A DNA stretch of 64,000 nt from Akkermansiaceae bacterium UBA6138. GTDB taxonomy: Bacteria > Verrucomicrobiota > Verrucomicrobiia > Verrucomicrobiales > DEV007. The position numbers were made by a program, and so were the translations under genes. This document shows positions 18,476 through 28,611 of the stretch, one piece after another. The notes below the pieces were generated by a model, which saw only the letters and a program-made list of their open reading frames with translations, had not been told where the DNA came from and searched no databases. Position 1 is the stretch's first letter. Each line of letters begins with the position of its first letter. The DNA lies in assembly GCA_002422425.1 (NCBI GenBank), contig DIVG01000066.1, positions 20,283-84,282 of the forward strand, written 5' to 3'.

Positions 18476-21400
18476 TTAGCGGGTGTAAATCCACTCGGGC
18501 GCATTGAGCATCGCCCAGAGCATGTCCTCCATGCGGAGACGCCAGTCGGGGGTAAGGGCATTGGTCGGCGGGTCACCGCGGCGGGCGGCGGCCTCTTTCT
18601 CCTGGGCGATGGTATTCGCGATGCCGTCGAGGTGATTCGACCAGCTCACGAATTTTTCGGGAACGCGGGGACCTTTCCTTTCCTCAACGACACGTTCGGC
18701 TTCGGGAATGACGCGGGTCTCGTAGCCTTCGCTGAGGAATGTCACGTAACGCTCGCGCTCCATCGCGCTGGGTTCACGCGTGAGAAGTCGCATGAAAAGC
18801 CGGTCGACGAGTTCACCGGGCGTCTGGTCCTCCATCACAACACGGGTGATTTCGTGATCATCGCTGAGGCGCGTCAGCCACGTGCCCATGACCCCATTCG
18901 CGAGGATGGCGGGCTGTAGCACATTCGGATCGGTCTCGCGCTCGCTGATGGGATCCTGCCGCGCGCCACGCCAGCCGAAGGTCTCCATGAGGCTCGCGAC
19001 GGCCTGCACCCGCGGTAGCGAGAGACTGGGGCGGTCGCGCTCGTTCGAGGTCGAGGCGAGCATCCAGGCGCGCTCGGGCTTGCCGAGGCTGAGGGAATTA
19101 TCGAGGGCACGGACACTGTCGATGTCGAGACTGACTTCCTCGAGTTCGAAAGGTTTCCCTGTCGCGCTGAAGAGCGAGTCCACGATCTGCTCGGCGGTGA
19201 GGCGGCGCGGTGCCGGCGCGATGTAGAGCGGGCTCGTCTTCGTGAGCAGCGGATCGACGGCGCGCTGATAGGCGTGCGAGGTGAGAACGAGCTTCGCGAC
19301 CGCCTTGAGATCGTATCCCGAACGCACCAGTTCGTGACCGAGCCATGCCAGCAACTCGGGATGCGAGGGAGCGCCCTTTTCCCAGTCGCCGACGTTCTCG
19401 ACGAGGCCGCGCCCCATCAGCCTCGCCCAGAGACGGTTCACGATGACCTGAGCAAAACGCTGGTTTTCCGGCGCGGTGATGAGCGCGGCGAGGCGGTCAC
19501 GCGGGTCTTCGGGATGCTCGGCGAGGAGGTCGGCCGCCTCTGCTTTGACGAACTCGGGGAAGGGCCAGGCCGGCTGCACTTCCGTCCCGGGCGCGAGCGT
19601 CACCTCAATAAGCGGAGCCCGCCCCGTCTGGTGAAGACGATCCATCGGCACGCTGCTCGACTCGGGCAGCTTGATCATTTCCTCCTTCATCATCGCGGCA
19701 AGCTGGAAGAGGTCCTCCTGCTTCGACTTGTGGGCGGGGGCGTCGTGGCAGCGGGCGCACTTCATCTCGATACCGAGGAAGGCCGAGCTCACGATCATGC
19801 CCTTTGCCGCCATGGGGACGTCGTTCTGCGAAGCAGTGCCGAATCCGGCGGGCCCGCCGAAGCGCTCGCTCCCCTCCATGCGGATGAGCTCGGTCACAAA
19901 GAGATCGACCGGCTTGTTGTCGACGAGTGATTCGTGCAGCCACCAGCGGAAGGGACCGGTGTTGTTGAGCGTCGGGTTGATGATGTTGGGATTTTCCGCG
20001 AGGACATCCTGCCAGTAACCCATCCAATGATCGGCCCAGCGTTCGTCGGCGAGGAAGCGGTCGATGACGAGTGCCCGACGTTCTTCCGCCGGATCGGCCA
20101 GGTATTGCGCGATCTCGGCCTCGCCCGGCGGGACCCCGACGGTGTCGAGTGAAACGCGGCGGAGGAAGGAGAGATCATCGGCGGGATCGGTCAGTTCGAA
20201 GCGATCGACATCGAACTGCGGCCAGACCGCGCCCTCCTCGACCCAGCGGGTCAGCAGGGCGACTTCCTCTGCGGAAAAGCGATCCCCCTTCGGTGGCATG
20301 ATGTCGTCACCGGCGTCTTCGCTGATGCGATAGAGCAGCGAGCTACCGTCAACATCGCCGGGCACGACCGCAGGACCGTCAGCCTCACCGCCCTCAAGGG
20401 CATAGTGAGGCTGATCGAGACGCAGGTCGCCCTTTGCCTTGCCGCCCTGATGGCAGCTGTAGCATTTCGCCTCGAGGAGAGGCTGGATCTGCTCGAAGTA
20501 GTTCACCTTTCCCTCACCGGCCGCCTTTGACTCGGCCTCGACCTGGACGATGCGATCGGCGATAAAATGATCGATCGCGTTGTTCGCCGGATAACCTGCC
20601 GGGAGGGCCGGGACGGCGACTTCTTTCGCAACCGTGAGCCACTTCTGCGCGGCCTCGCGACGGGTCGCCCAGTAGGCGGCGTGTTCGGCCCGTTTTTCGG
20701 CGCGGGCTTCGGCGTTAATCCGATCGAGCCACTCGCGCCGCTCGCTCTCATAGGCCGCCCAGCCTTCGTCATTGTAGGCAACCTCGCGCTTGCCGGGAGA
20801 AAGGAGCGACCAGTGCTCGCTGCCCCCGGGCGAGATCGCGACGACGGTCTCGCCGAACTCGGGGCGTCGTTTGCTCTTGCCCGCGACACCGCCCACCATC
20901 GTCTCCATGATGACAAAATGCTCGCGTCCGTCGGACTCGAACTCGCACCAGTTCTCCCGGTTCCCGGGAGGGGCGAAGCGGAAGTCGGGCCCGAGATCGA
21001 GATACTCGTCCTGGGACGAGACGACTCCATGACCGCCCGTATCCCCGCTCGGAAAGTCATTTTCGAGGACCTTCGCCCCGTCGATGTAGAGCCTCGAGGC
21101 CCCGCGGCTGCGCAGGAGGAGGCGGTGTTTTCCCTTGGGCAATTTCACGAGAGCGGTGGCCCGGAAATGGGACGGCATCGCCCGGTCGCCGCGCACGCCG
21201 GTCCCGACATACTTCTGCGGCCAATCGAAAAATCCAAAGACATCCTCGCGATAGATCTCGGTGACCTCAGGTTCCTCGGGCCAGGCATTGACTTCGGGCA
21301 CGCCTTTCTCGCTGATCTGGATGAGGACCTCACCAGCGGGGACCATCTCCTTCGTGACCGGCGGGGGCGGCGGATGGTAGGCATATCGCGACTGCAACTC

Positions 21401-22171
21401 GTCGGCGGAAAGTGCCTCGCGGTGTATCGTGAGATCGTCGAGCCAACCCGAGAAAGACTCGCCTGCCGAGCGCTTGTTGCCCGTCCCGATGACGAGGTCG
21501 TCGGCGTCGGTGACCGGGCCGAGATCGGTCGCCCCGCCCATGTCCCAGATACCGTCGGTGGGCTTGCCATCAATGTAGGCCCGCAGGCTATCCTTTTTCC
21601 CGAAGGTGTAGACAAGCGCGACATGGTGCCAGCCTGAGGCCGGTAGGGTTGCCTTGCTCCACCAGCGGTGCCAGTCCCGCTTGTTCCCGTTCGCCGGGTC
21701 GATGCTGGTGAAGAGAAAGCCGATCTCAGCCCCGCCGCCGGTGCCCTTGAGGCGGACCGCGTAGTTCTGATTCATCTCGCCGAGGTCGGCCCCGAGCTTT
21801 CCATGGCGCCCCTTGCCGAGAACATAGTCCATCTCGCCACTCTTGAGATCCTTTACCTTCAACCAGGTCTCGATCGTGATCGAGTCGCCGAGGGCAAAAC
21901 GGATGTCGTCAGTCCCCCCGCGCTCCTTGTCCTTCACGACGAGGAATCCCTCGTGCCCCTGGAAAAACCCGGCCTGATTTGTCGCGTCGAAGTTCGGATA
22001 ACGCGGCGCACGGGGTCCCGCTTCGGGAGTTTCCCCTTTGCCCTTTTTGCCCTGCCATTCCCCGGCTTCTTCCGCGCCGTCGAACTTCCATTGCAGAACC
22101 ACTTTGTCCTCAGCCGCAACGGCGGAGAAAAGGGAAGCGAGCACGATCAAACAGGTTAGGGGAGTTTTCAC
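18476..22171 (-). CDS. LamG + planctomycete cytochrome C + DUF1549/DUF1553 protein
   Basis: A 1231-residue exported protein. It has a signal peptide (about residues 1-20), a concanavalin-like LamG domain (about 27-260), a second beta-rich region (about 290-450), a planctomycete cytochrome C segment with heme site CYSCHQGG near residue 570, DUF1549 (about 650-860, containing the CARCHDAP motif) and DUF1553 (about 930-1190). Such proteins occur with DUF1501 partners in Planctomycetota and Verrucomicrobiota. Secreted polymer processing is often suggested but unproven. The LamG domain could bind a glycan or surface polymer (inference). Confidence 0.88.
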   Translation of the reverse strand: MKTPLTCLIVLASLFSAVAAEDKVVLQWKFDGAEEAGEWQGKKGKGETPEAGPRAPRYPNFDATNQAGFFQGHEGFLVVKDKERGGTDDIRFALGDSITIETWLKVKDLKSGEMDYVLGKGRHGKLGADLGEMNQNYAVRLKGTGGGAEIGFLFTSIDPANGNKRDWHRWWSKATLPASGWHHVALVYTFGKKDSLRAYIDGKPTDGIWDMGGATDLGPVTDADDLVIGTGNKRSAGESFSGWLDDLTIHREALSADELQSRYAYHPPPPPVTKEMVPAGEVLIQISEKGVPEVNAWPEEPEVTEIYREDVFGFFDWPQKYVGTGVRGDRAMPSHFRATALVKLPKGKHRLLLRSRGASRLYIDGAKVLENDFPSGDTGGHGVVSSQDEYLDLGPDFRFAPPGNRENWCEFESDGREHFVIMETMVGGVAGKSKRRPEFGETVVAISPGGSEHWSLLSPGKREVAYNDEGWAAYESERREWLDRINAEARAEKRAEHAAYWATRREAAQKWLTVAKEVAVPALPAGYPANNAIDHFIADRIVQVEAESKAAGEGKVNYFEQIQPLLEAKCYSCHQGGKAKGDLRLDQPHYALEGGEADGPAVVPGDVDGSSLLYRISEDAGDDIMPPKGDRFSAEEVALLTRWVEEGAVWPQFDVDRFELTDPADDLSFLRRVSLDTVGVPPGEAEIAQYLADPAEERRALVIDRFLADERWADHWMGYWQDVLAENPNIINPTLNNTGPFRWWLHESLVDNKPVDLFVTELIRMEGSERFGGPAGFGTASQNDVPMAAKGMIVSSAFLGIEMKCARCHDAPAHKSKQEDLFQLAAMMKEEMIKLPESSSVPMDRLHQTGRAPLIEVTLAPGTEVQPAWPFPEFVKAEAADLLAEHPEDPRDRLAALITAPENQRFAQVIVNRLWARLMGRGLVENVGDWEKGAPSHPELLAWLGHELVRSGYDLKAVAKLVLTSHAYQRAVDPLLTKTSPLYIAPAPRRLTAEQIVDSLFSATGKPFELEEVSLDIDSVRALDNSLSLGKPERAWMLASTSNERDRPSLSLPRVQAVASLMETFGWRGARQDPISERETDPNVLQPAILANGVMGTWLTRLSDDHEITRVVMEDQTPGELVDRLFMRLLTREPSAMERERYVTFLSEGYETRVIPEAERVVEERKGPRVPEKFVSWSNHLDGIANTIAQEKEAAARRGDPPTNALTPDWRLRMEDMLWAMLNAPEWIYTR

Positions 22172-22450
22172 GTTAGCAATTTAGCACGGCAGGATACCGG
22201 AAAGCACGCCCCGAACACTACCACTTTCGGGGTGGCTTGATTGCGTATGGGCACGCTGATTAATCGAAAATCTCCTGCGGGAGACCGCTTTGGCGAATCA
22301 CTGAACGAACGGTTCCAACTGGAATGTCCTTCCGCGAATGAGGCACGAGAGCGTCTCACCGCTAAAAGGCCAGCTTCATCCCCTTTCCCGCAGCCACTTC
22401 AGCGTCTCCGCCGGCAGAGTCGTGTGAAACATCCCCAACCCTGCCTCGAT
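22172..22450. other. 279-nt gap with no supported gene
   Basis: This stretch separates the start of the cytochrome/DUF1549 gene from the end of the response regulator gene. Directly after the regulator's TAG, in the same minus-strand frame, there is a protein-like tail (MFHTTLPAETLKWLRERG then stop). This may be a chance reading or the remnant of a longer C-terminus. I see no other gene; the left part should hold the promoter of the cytochrome gene. Confidence 0.4.
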
Positions 22451-23068
22451 CTATTCATCGATTCGTATGATCCCCCGCCGGATCGCCTCGGCGGTGGCCT
22501 GGGCTCGATCGCTCACTTCGAGCTTTTGAAAGACGTTGCTGATGTGCCGCTTCACGGTGTCTTCGGCGATGCTGAGTTCGACCGCGATCTCCTTATTGGC
22601 GCGGCCCTTTGCAACGAAAGCGAGAATCTCCCGCTCGCGCAGAGTGATGGCGGGACCGAGCTTCAGCCCCGCGAGCCGGGTCGCGATTCCGGCGGGAAGA
22701 TAGGACTGACCCGCTGCGACGTGGCGCAGCGCGGCGAGGAGCTCATCACGTCCGGCCGTTTTCTGCAGGTAGCCGAGGGCCCCGCTCATCAGGGCGGCCT
22801 GAATCTCGTCGTCTCTCGCGAACGTCGAAAAAATCAGGACACGCGCCTGCGGAGCCGCTTCGAGAAGACGCTCGGTCGTCGCGATCCCGTTCCAGCGGGG
22901 CAGTTGCAGATCCATGAGCACGACATCGGGCTCTGTTTTGAGGAAAAGTTCGACAACGACCTCCCCGGATTCGGCCTCGGCCACGACGGTGATGTCCTCC
23001 TCAAGTTCGAGCGAGGCAACGAGACCGCTGCGCACCACAAAATGGTCATCGACAATCATGACTTTCAT
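22451..23068 (-). CDS. NarL/FixJ-type response regulator
   Basis: A 205-residue two-domain regulator. The receiver (about residues 1-118) has the phosphoacceptor aspartate in DVVLMDLQLPRWNG and the usual acidic pair in IVDDH. The C-terminal LuxR-type HTH (about 140-200) has REREILAFVAKGRANKEIA and DTVKRHISNVFQKL. Its ATG overlaps the stop of the upstream histidine kinase gene by ATGA, so the pair is translationally coupled and almost certainly cognate. Target genes cannot be told from the sequence. Confidence 0.93.
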   Translation of the reverse strand: MKVMIVDDHFVVRSGLVASLELEEDITVVAEAESGEVVVELFLKTEPDVVLMDLQLPRWNGIATTERLLEAAPQARVLIFSTFARDDEIQAALMSGALGYLQKTAGRDELLAALRHVAAGQSYLPAGIATRLAGLKLGPAITLREREILAFVAKGRANKEIAVELSIAEDTVKRHISNVFQKLEVSDRAQATAEAIRRGIIRIDE

Positions 23069-25098
23069 GGGAGGGCTCCTTTCTCATGCAGGGGCAGGGT
23101 CACGACAACGGTGGTCCCCCGTTCCGGCTCGCTTTCCCACGCGATCGCCGCCCCGATCTTGCGACAGCGTTCCCGCATCCCCATGCAGCCGAAATGACCG
23201 GGCCGGCCCGTGGTATTTCCCTCCACTTCGAAGCCGCGTCCGTCGTCGGCGATACGCATGATGAGTTCATCCCCGGCCCGCCCGACCGCTATCATCACCT
23301 TCGTCGCGTCAGCGTGTTTGATCACGTTGGTGACGGATTCCTGCGCGATCATCCGGAGGTGATGGACGGTGCGCGAGGGTAAAGCGGGAATGCCGCCACC
23401 GGGCGATACCATAACAATTTCGGGACCGATTTCACCGCCCTCGCTGCTGACCAGCTCGCCGAGGGCGCTGATAAGGTCGACCGCCTCGCCGGGCACCTGC
23501 CGCAGGTCCGAGACGAGATTGCGCGTCTCTGCCTGGATCCGCGAAACAAGATTGCGCGAGCCCTCGATGAAAACGCGCAGCTTTTCGTCGGTGCCCCGCG
23601 CCGCCGCCGCGTCGAGTCTCAGAGAAAGACCGGCGAGATCCTGCTCAAGAGTGTCGTGGAACTCACGGGCGATGCGCTGGCGCTCCTCCAGGGCTGCCTC
23701 GATTTCGATGCGGCGCCGGAGCGCTCCGGTCTGCCTCGCGACCTGACGCCGCAGCAGGGTGATCCAGAGCCCCGCGAGAACGGTTGCGACAAGCAGCAGC
23801 ACCAGTGCGGCGGCAAGTCGAGGCGAAGTCCACCACGAGGCCTGCCGCAGCACGACGAGGTCGGCGGGCGACCGCATCCGCAGAGAGACGCGATCGGGCT
23901 CGGAACGGTATTGAGCGGACCGCCGCGTCGATTCGACCACGGCGATGCCGGTGACACTGACCCGGGCTCCCGGGAGGAAATCGTCGGGAAGCCCGGGAGT
24001 GTCGGCCCGAATCGTCCTCGCGCCGTCGCGCAGGACGAGAACCCCGCCCCTCTCATGGCGATACCGCTCGCTGAGTTCAGCGGTCAAGGTGACGAGATCG
24101 CTGTCGTGCGCCCCCTCCAGAAGATCGGCCACCGCCGTCTCGACCGCGACCGCGCCACCGTCGCCGAGGAAGTGGTCGAGGGTGACGGCATCGACAAGGC
24201 GCGCGCTGAAACGATCCATCTCGGGAAAGCCTACCATTTCAACATAATCACCGCTCTCAAGGAGAGGTTCGCTCGCGGTGCGGCGTATCCCGATGGCTGA
24301 TTCTCCGCTCCTGAGGAACACTTCGCCGTCCGGAAAAGAGGCGAGAACGGTCCCGGTCACCTTGACGCGGCGGCGCTCCTGCCCGCCCACGGCGAAAGTC
24401 AGAATTTCTTCGGGCGACACTTCGGGGACGGATCGCAGGTCGCGCGCCGGCTCGATCATTGCGAGGTCCACCCAGCTGCGACAGCGCAGGTAGGGCTCGA
24501 CGAGCTGGCGGCGGTTGTTCAACTCACCCGCCGCGAGCCCGCTCACGCGGACGCGACTGTCGATGAGCGTTGTTTCCCCGGGCGGCGGCTCCTCCATACG
24601 AATCTCGACAACGCGGGAACCGAGCGCGACGCGCACGAGACTGGCCCCTTCCTCATCGGGCTCGACCGTCCTGACAATGCCCTCAAAAGTGACATACTGG
24701 TAATGATAGCGTCCCGAGACGAGGTCATCGAAGTTCACCGCGACAGCCCCGGGAAGACCGGGATGGCCGAGAACTTCGAGTTTTGCCTCCTCGATGCCGG
24801 GCAGGTAGAGCCCCGGGTAGGAAACACCCCGCACCCTGATCTCGTCGCCCGGCGCGGGGGCGGTCTGCCCTTTGAGCTGAAAGAAAGTGCCGGCGGTGGC
24901 GTCCTGAAAAAAGACCGTGCCCCTCGGCTCGGCAAAGATGACGATCCCCTGCAGGTCCACGGGGACCCCCGAGCCGGCCTCTTCCGCGCTCAGTGAACGC
25001 AACTCCAGCGCCGTCGTAAGCGGCCCCCCGGCAGCCGGAACGGGAATCGGCGCGGTCAGCGAAAACACTGTGAAGATGAAGGCGAAAATCCGTGTCAT
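23065..25098 (-). CDS. NarX-like sensor histidine kinase with tandem OB-fold-like extracytoplasmic repeats
   Basis: A 677-residue membrane kinase. It has a signal peptide or anchor (about residues 1-22), a long extracytoplasmic region (about 30-420) with several beta-rich segments of the form GxV...VFFQD...GDEIRVRG that look like OB-fold repeats, a transmembrane helix near 430-450, a HisKA_3 domain with phosphoacceptor His near 479 (IAREFHDTLEQ), and an HATPase_c domain (DDGRGFEVE, GHFGCMGMRERC). The start at 25098 (MTRIFAF) is chosen because the longer ORF runs into the neighbouring gene. It overlaps the response regulator by 4 nt. Confidence 0.9.
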   Translation of the reverse strand: MTRIFAFIFTVFSLTAPIPVPAAGGPLTTALELRSLSAEEAGSGVPVDLQGIVIFAEPRGTVFFQDATAGTFFQLKGQTAPAPGDEIRVRGVSYPGLYLPGIEEAKLEVLGHPGLPGAVAVNFDDLVSGRYHYQYVTFEGIVRTVEPDEEGASLVRVALGSRVVEIRMEEPPPGETTLIDSRVRVSGLAAGELNNRRQLVEPYLRCRSWVDLAMIEPARDLRSVPEVSPEEILTFAVGGQERRRVKVTGTVLASFPDGEVFLRSGESAIGIRRTASEPLLESGDYVEMVGFPEMDRFSARLVDAVTLDHFLGDGGAVAVETAVADLLEGAHDSDLVTLTAELSERYRHERGGVLVLRDGARTIRADTPGLPDDFLPGARVSVTGIAVVESTRRSAQYRSEPDRVSLRMRSPADLVVLRQASWWTSPRLAAALVLLLVATVLAGLWITLLRRQVARQTGALRRRIEIEAALEERQRIAREFHDTLEQDLAGLSLRLDAAAARGTDEKLRVFIEGSRNLVSRIQAETRNLVSDLRQVPGEAVDLISALGELVSSEGGEIGPEIVMVSPGGGIPALPSRTVHHLRMIAQESVTNVIKHADATKVMIAVGRAGDELIMRIADDGRGFEVEGNTTGRPGHFGCMGMRERCRKIGAAIAWESEPERGTTVVVTLPLHEKGALP

Positions 25099-25151
25099 GG
25101 GAAACTCTCCCAGAGTGCGGCCCGGAGCGCCGGGAAGCAAGCGTTTCCGAA

Positions 25152-26447
25152 TCACTCCGACGGCGTGGCGGCCTTGTCTCCCGGCAGCTCGGTACCGCCT
25201 GCCCCGGGGCACTCTTCCTCCAGCGGATCAGCGTGGCCTTTTCCCATAAAGGCCGAGATCCAGCGCAGGTCGGAATTGTTGTCGAGCATCACCTTGACGA
25301 GCATCGTGAGCGGGACGGCAAGGAGCATCCCGACCGGTCCCCAGATAAAACCCCAGAACAAGACCGAGAGCACCACAATCACCGTCGAAATGCCGAAGCG
25401 ATCACCGAGGAAGATGGGCTCGAGGAAATTGCCTATGCTAAAATTAATCGCCAGATAACAGGCCAGGACCCCGGCAGCGGGCCAGAAGCCGTGCATGATA
25501 AGAGCGAGAATGACTGGAGGGACCGCTGCAAAAATGGAGCCGATCGCCGGAACGTAGTTAAAGAGAAAGGCGACAAGGCCCCAGAGCAGCGGAAAATCCA
25601 CGCGGAAGATGATGCATGAGACGGCCGCGAGGATACCGGTCACGGCACTCGCCACCGTCTTGATCGCGAGATACTTCTGAATATCCCGCGACGTGTTCTG
25701 GAAAAGACTCAAGTCGGGCCCCTTGACCCGAAGCACGTCACGAACCTTGTGCGCGTATCGCCCCGACTCGGAGAGAACAAAAATCATGACAATGAGGGCG
25801 AAGATGCTCTGCGATGCCAACGAAGTGAAACGCGAGACGACGTCGAACTGGCCTATCACGGCAACAAGGCGGTTGGAATCCCAATAGCGCTCGAAAAGCT
25901 CCTGAAAGGTCGGGAACGAGGTGTCGAGCACGGTAGAGAGATCGTTGCCCGCAGCCGGAGTGACCGCCACAGGAGACAAGCCTTTTTCCGCTGCCCCTTC
26001 CACGGCAGACCCGGGCGTCACCCCCGGAAGGGACTCTTCGCCCGTGCGAGTCCAGAAACTCCCGAAACGGGCGATCTGCTCGTCCATCGACGTCGAGAAA
26101 TTGGCAGCCTGCTTCCGCATGCGCTCCGCGTAATCGGCACTTTTGCTCTGCAAGTCACCGATCACGCCCGAGAGCAGAAAAACGATCACAAAAAGGAAGA
26201 GCAGATCGATCAGCACCGTCGCCACCACTGCGAGCGGCCGGGGAAGGGCGCGGTCGTCAAGCCAGTTGAGAATGGGCAGGGAAAGCAGCGCGAGAAAGAG
26301 CCCCATCATCACCGGGACAAAAACCGCCGCCGAAGCTTTCAACCCCATCACGATCACGACGACACTGGCGAGCGAGAGGAGGATGCGCAATCCGCTCCCG
26401 CTTTGTTTCCTGCTATGTTGGATCTCCGGCATTGATCCGTTCAACAT
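25152..26447 (-). CDS. AI-2E family transporter (PerM/UPF0118)
   Basis: A 431-residue polytopic membrane protein with about eight helices. It has the family's large extracytoplasmic loop (about residues 95-180) and the conserved C-terminal block FLFNYVPAIGSIFAAVPPVILAL and GDRFGISTVIVVLSVLFWGFIWGPVGMLLAVPLT. Members act as exporters or ion/proton antiporters; the substrate here is unknown. Met1 (26447) and Met6 (26432) are both possible starts. It is divergent from the PQQ-propeller gene at 26509. Confidence 0.88.
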   Translation of the reverse strand: MLNGSMPEIQHSRKQSGSGLRILLSLASVVVIVMGLKASAAVFVPVMMGLFLALLSLPILNWLDDRALPRPLAVVATVLIDLLFLFVIVFLLSGVIGDLQSKSADYAERMRKQAANFSTSMDEQIARFGSFWTRTGEESLPGVTPGSAVEGAAEKGLSPVAVTPAAGNDLSTVLDTSFPTFQELFERYWDSNRLVAVIGQFDVVSRFTSLASQSIFALIVMIFVLSESGRYAHKVRDVLRVKGPDLSLFQNTSRDIQKYLAIKTVASAVTGILAAVSCIIFRVDFPLLWGLVAFLFNYVPAIGSIFAAVPPVILALIMHGFWPAAGVLACYLAINFSIGNFLEPIFLGDRFGISTVIVVLSVLFWGFIWGPVGMLLAVPLTMLVKVMLDNNSDLRWISAFMGKGHADPLEEECPGAGGTELPGDKAATPSE

Positions 26448-26508
26448 CCCGTATCAGGCATTCTAAACAAGGGATTTTTCAGCCGCCCTTCACGCATCCT
26501 GTGTTAGG

Positions 26509-28128
26509 ATGAGTCCGTCCCCTCGCCCTCCGCTTCCGATGCACCGAAATCTTCGCTTCGTCAGCTTCCTCATCATTCTTCTACTCGGCCCGGCGCTCTT
26601 TATCAGGGTGATTCTTGAGGAGATGACCTATCTGAACTGGTTTCTCCCCGCTGTTTTCCTCCTCTGGCTCGTGCTCTTCGGTCTCTGGTATCTCACCTTC
26701 GGAAAGGGACCCGCAAAATGCCGCTTCCGCCGGCTTGGAATCGTTGTCACCATTTTCCTTGTGGTCGGCTTCGTTGCCTCGCGAGTCCTCCGCTACGAGG
26801 GCTCGGCCGGCGGGTCTTCGTTCCCCCTCTTCACCTGGGTCTGGGAAAAAACGCCATCCTTACCTGACCCTGTCGCACTCACCACCCCGGCCCGGGAAGG
26901 GTCAGTCACGGTTAACGAGACCATTCCGCAGGAGGAGCTCCCCGACTTCCTCGGCCCCGGTCGCGACGGAATGAGAGATGACCTTCCCTTCCATCCCGAC
27001 TGGGCGACACATCCTCCCGAAGTCCTCTGGCGACGGTCGATCGGCCGGGGCTGGTCCGGCTTTGTCGTCTCGGGCCGACGAGCCGTCACCCAGCAGCAGG
27101 TCGGTGACGACGAGCACATCACCTGCCTCGATCTCCTCACCGGCGCCGACCTCTGGCATCATCGCGATCCGCAGGTCAGACTGCTCCTCGAACGGGCCGA
27201 AAACAGCGGTGCCTCCATGGGTGGCGACGGCCCCCGCAGCACCCCCGCCCTCTCCGGGGGAAAGGTCTACGCGATGGGGGCTACCGGCATCATTAATTGC
27301 CTCGAGCTCGAGACCGGTCGCCTCCTCTGGTCACGCCATCTCCTTCGCGAACTCGGAGGCGGGATCCAGCGCTGGGGCATGGCGACTTCGCCGCTCGTTC
27401 TCCCGGACGGCAAAGGGATCGTCTTCGCCGGCCCGGAACGACCCGGCCCCACTCTTGTCGCCGTCGATCCGCTCACCGGCGAAACCGTCTGGATTTACAA
27501 GGGCGGCGGAGCCAGTTACAGCTCGCCTCGTCTCATGACCTTCGGCGGCATTCTCCAGGTTGTGAGTATCAATGCCGCTGATGTCAGCGGCATTGATCCC
27601 GCCTCCGGGGCGGAACTCTGGCGACATCCCTGGCCGGGCAAATTCCCTAAAGTGGCCCAGCCCGTCGCCTACGGGAAGGACGGCCTCCTTGTAACGGCGA
27701 GTTATGGTGCCGGCAGCCTTCTCCTGCAGGTGACAAGAGCGAAATCCGGCGGACCCTTCACCGTCGAACAAAAATGGAAAACAACACGGTTGAAAACAAA
27801 GTTCAGCTCCCCCGCCATCCTCGGGGACTACGCTTACGGCCTCGACGAGGGGCGACTCGCCTGCATCGATCTCGCGACCGGTGAGCGAATCTGGAAAAAC
27901 GAAAAATTCGGATTTGGTCAGCAGCTCCTCTTCAAGGACAGACTCCTCGTTCAAACCGAACCGGGCGATGTCGTGGTCGGCCGCCTCGGCCCCGGGGGAT
28001 TTCAGGAAGAGGGCCGACTCGCCGCGCTCAACTCAATGACGTGGAACACGCCCGCCGTGGCGGGGCCTTATCTCCTTGTAAGAAATGACCGTGAAGCCGT
28101 TTGCTACCGGCTGCCGCCGCCCCTTTGA
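26509..28128 (+). CDS. membrane-anchored PQQ-like beta-propeller protein
   Basis: A 539-residue protein with two to three N-terminal membrane helices (about residues 15-95) followed by a propeller of PQQ/BamB-like repeats. Typical repeat ends are visible: ITCLDLLTGADLWHH, INCLELETGRLLWSRH, LVAVDPLTGETVWIYK, VSGIDPASGAELWRHP and LACIDLATGERIWKN. There is no sign of PQQ-dependent dehydrogenase catalytic residues, so a binding or scaffold role is more likely. Met11 (26539) is an alternative start. Confidence 0.85.
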   Translation: MSPSPRPPLPMHRNLRFVSFLIILLLGPALFIRVILEEMTYLNWFLPAVFLLWLVLFGLWYLTFGKGPAKCRFRRLGIVVTIFLVVGFVASRVLRYEGSAGGSSFPLFTWVWEKTPSLPDPVALTTPAREGSVTVNETIPQEELPDFLGPGRDGMRDDLPFHPDWATHPPEVLWRRSIGRGWSGFVVSGRRAVTQQQVGDDEHITCLDLLTGADLWHHRDPQVRLLLERAENSGASMGGDGPRSTPALSGGKVYAMGATGIINCLELETGRLLWSRHLLRELGGGIQRWGMATSPLVLPDGKGIVFAGPERPGPTLVAVDPLTGETVWIYKGGGASYSSPRLMTFGGILQVVSINAADVSGIDPASGAELWRHPWPGKFPKVAQPVAYGKDGLLVTASYGAGSLLLQVTRAKSGGPFTVEQKWKTTRLKTKFSSPAILGDYAYGLDEGRLACIDLATGERIWKNEKFGFGQQLLFKDRLLVQTEPGDVVVGRLGPGGFQEEGRLAALNSMTWNTPAVAGPYLLVRNDREAVCYRLPPPL

Positions 28129-28148
28129 GAATATTTTTCCCCATCGTC

Positions 28149-28580
28149 ATGTCCTGCCAAATCCTCAATAAAGAGATCACCGTTACCACACGGGGAAAGG
28201 GCACCTACGAGATCACCGGTCTCCTCCACGAGTTTGTCTCAGCCAGCGGGATTCTCACGGGCCAGCTCACCGTCTTCGTGCAGCACACCAGCGCGAGCCT
28301 CGTCATCATGGAAAACGCCGACCCCGAAGCGCGCACCGACCTGCATGCCTTTTTCGACCACCTTGTCCCCGAAAACCTCCCCTTTCTCGTCCACACCTGC
28401 GAAGGACCCGACGACAGTCCGGGACACCTCCGCATGGCCCTGACCCGCACCAGCGAGCTGATCCCCGTGAGTCGGGGGCGGCTTGTCCTCGGGACCTGGC
28501 AGGGTGTCTTTCTCTTCGAGCACCGCCGCGCTCCGCATACGCGGCATGTCATCTTGTCACTCACCGGCGTGAAAGGATGA
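28149..28580 (+). CDS. yjbQ: YjbQ family protein (UPF0047)
   Basis: A 143-residue single-domain protein of normal family length. Signatures include VFVQHTSASLVIMENADPEARTDL, the conserved HTCEGPDDSPGHLRMAL and GRLVLGTWQGVFLFEHR. The family is described as having weak thiamine-phosphate synthase activity; the physiological role is unclear. The start at 28149 (MSCQILNKE) matches family N-termini. The gene follows the propeller gene by 20 nt and converges with the glycosyltransferase fusion. Confidence 0.93.
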   Translation: MSCQILNKEITVTTRGKGTYEITGLLHEFVSASGILTGQLTVFVQHTSASLVIMENADPEARTDLHAFFDHLVPENLPFLVHTCEGPDDSPGHLRMALTRTSELIPVSRGRLVLGTWQGVFLFEHRRAPHTRHVILSLTGVKG

Positions 28581-28611
28581 ACCCCGTCGTCCCGATGCAG
28601 AGGGGACTGGG

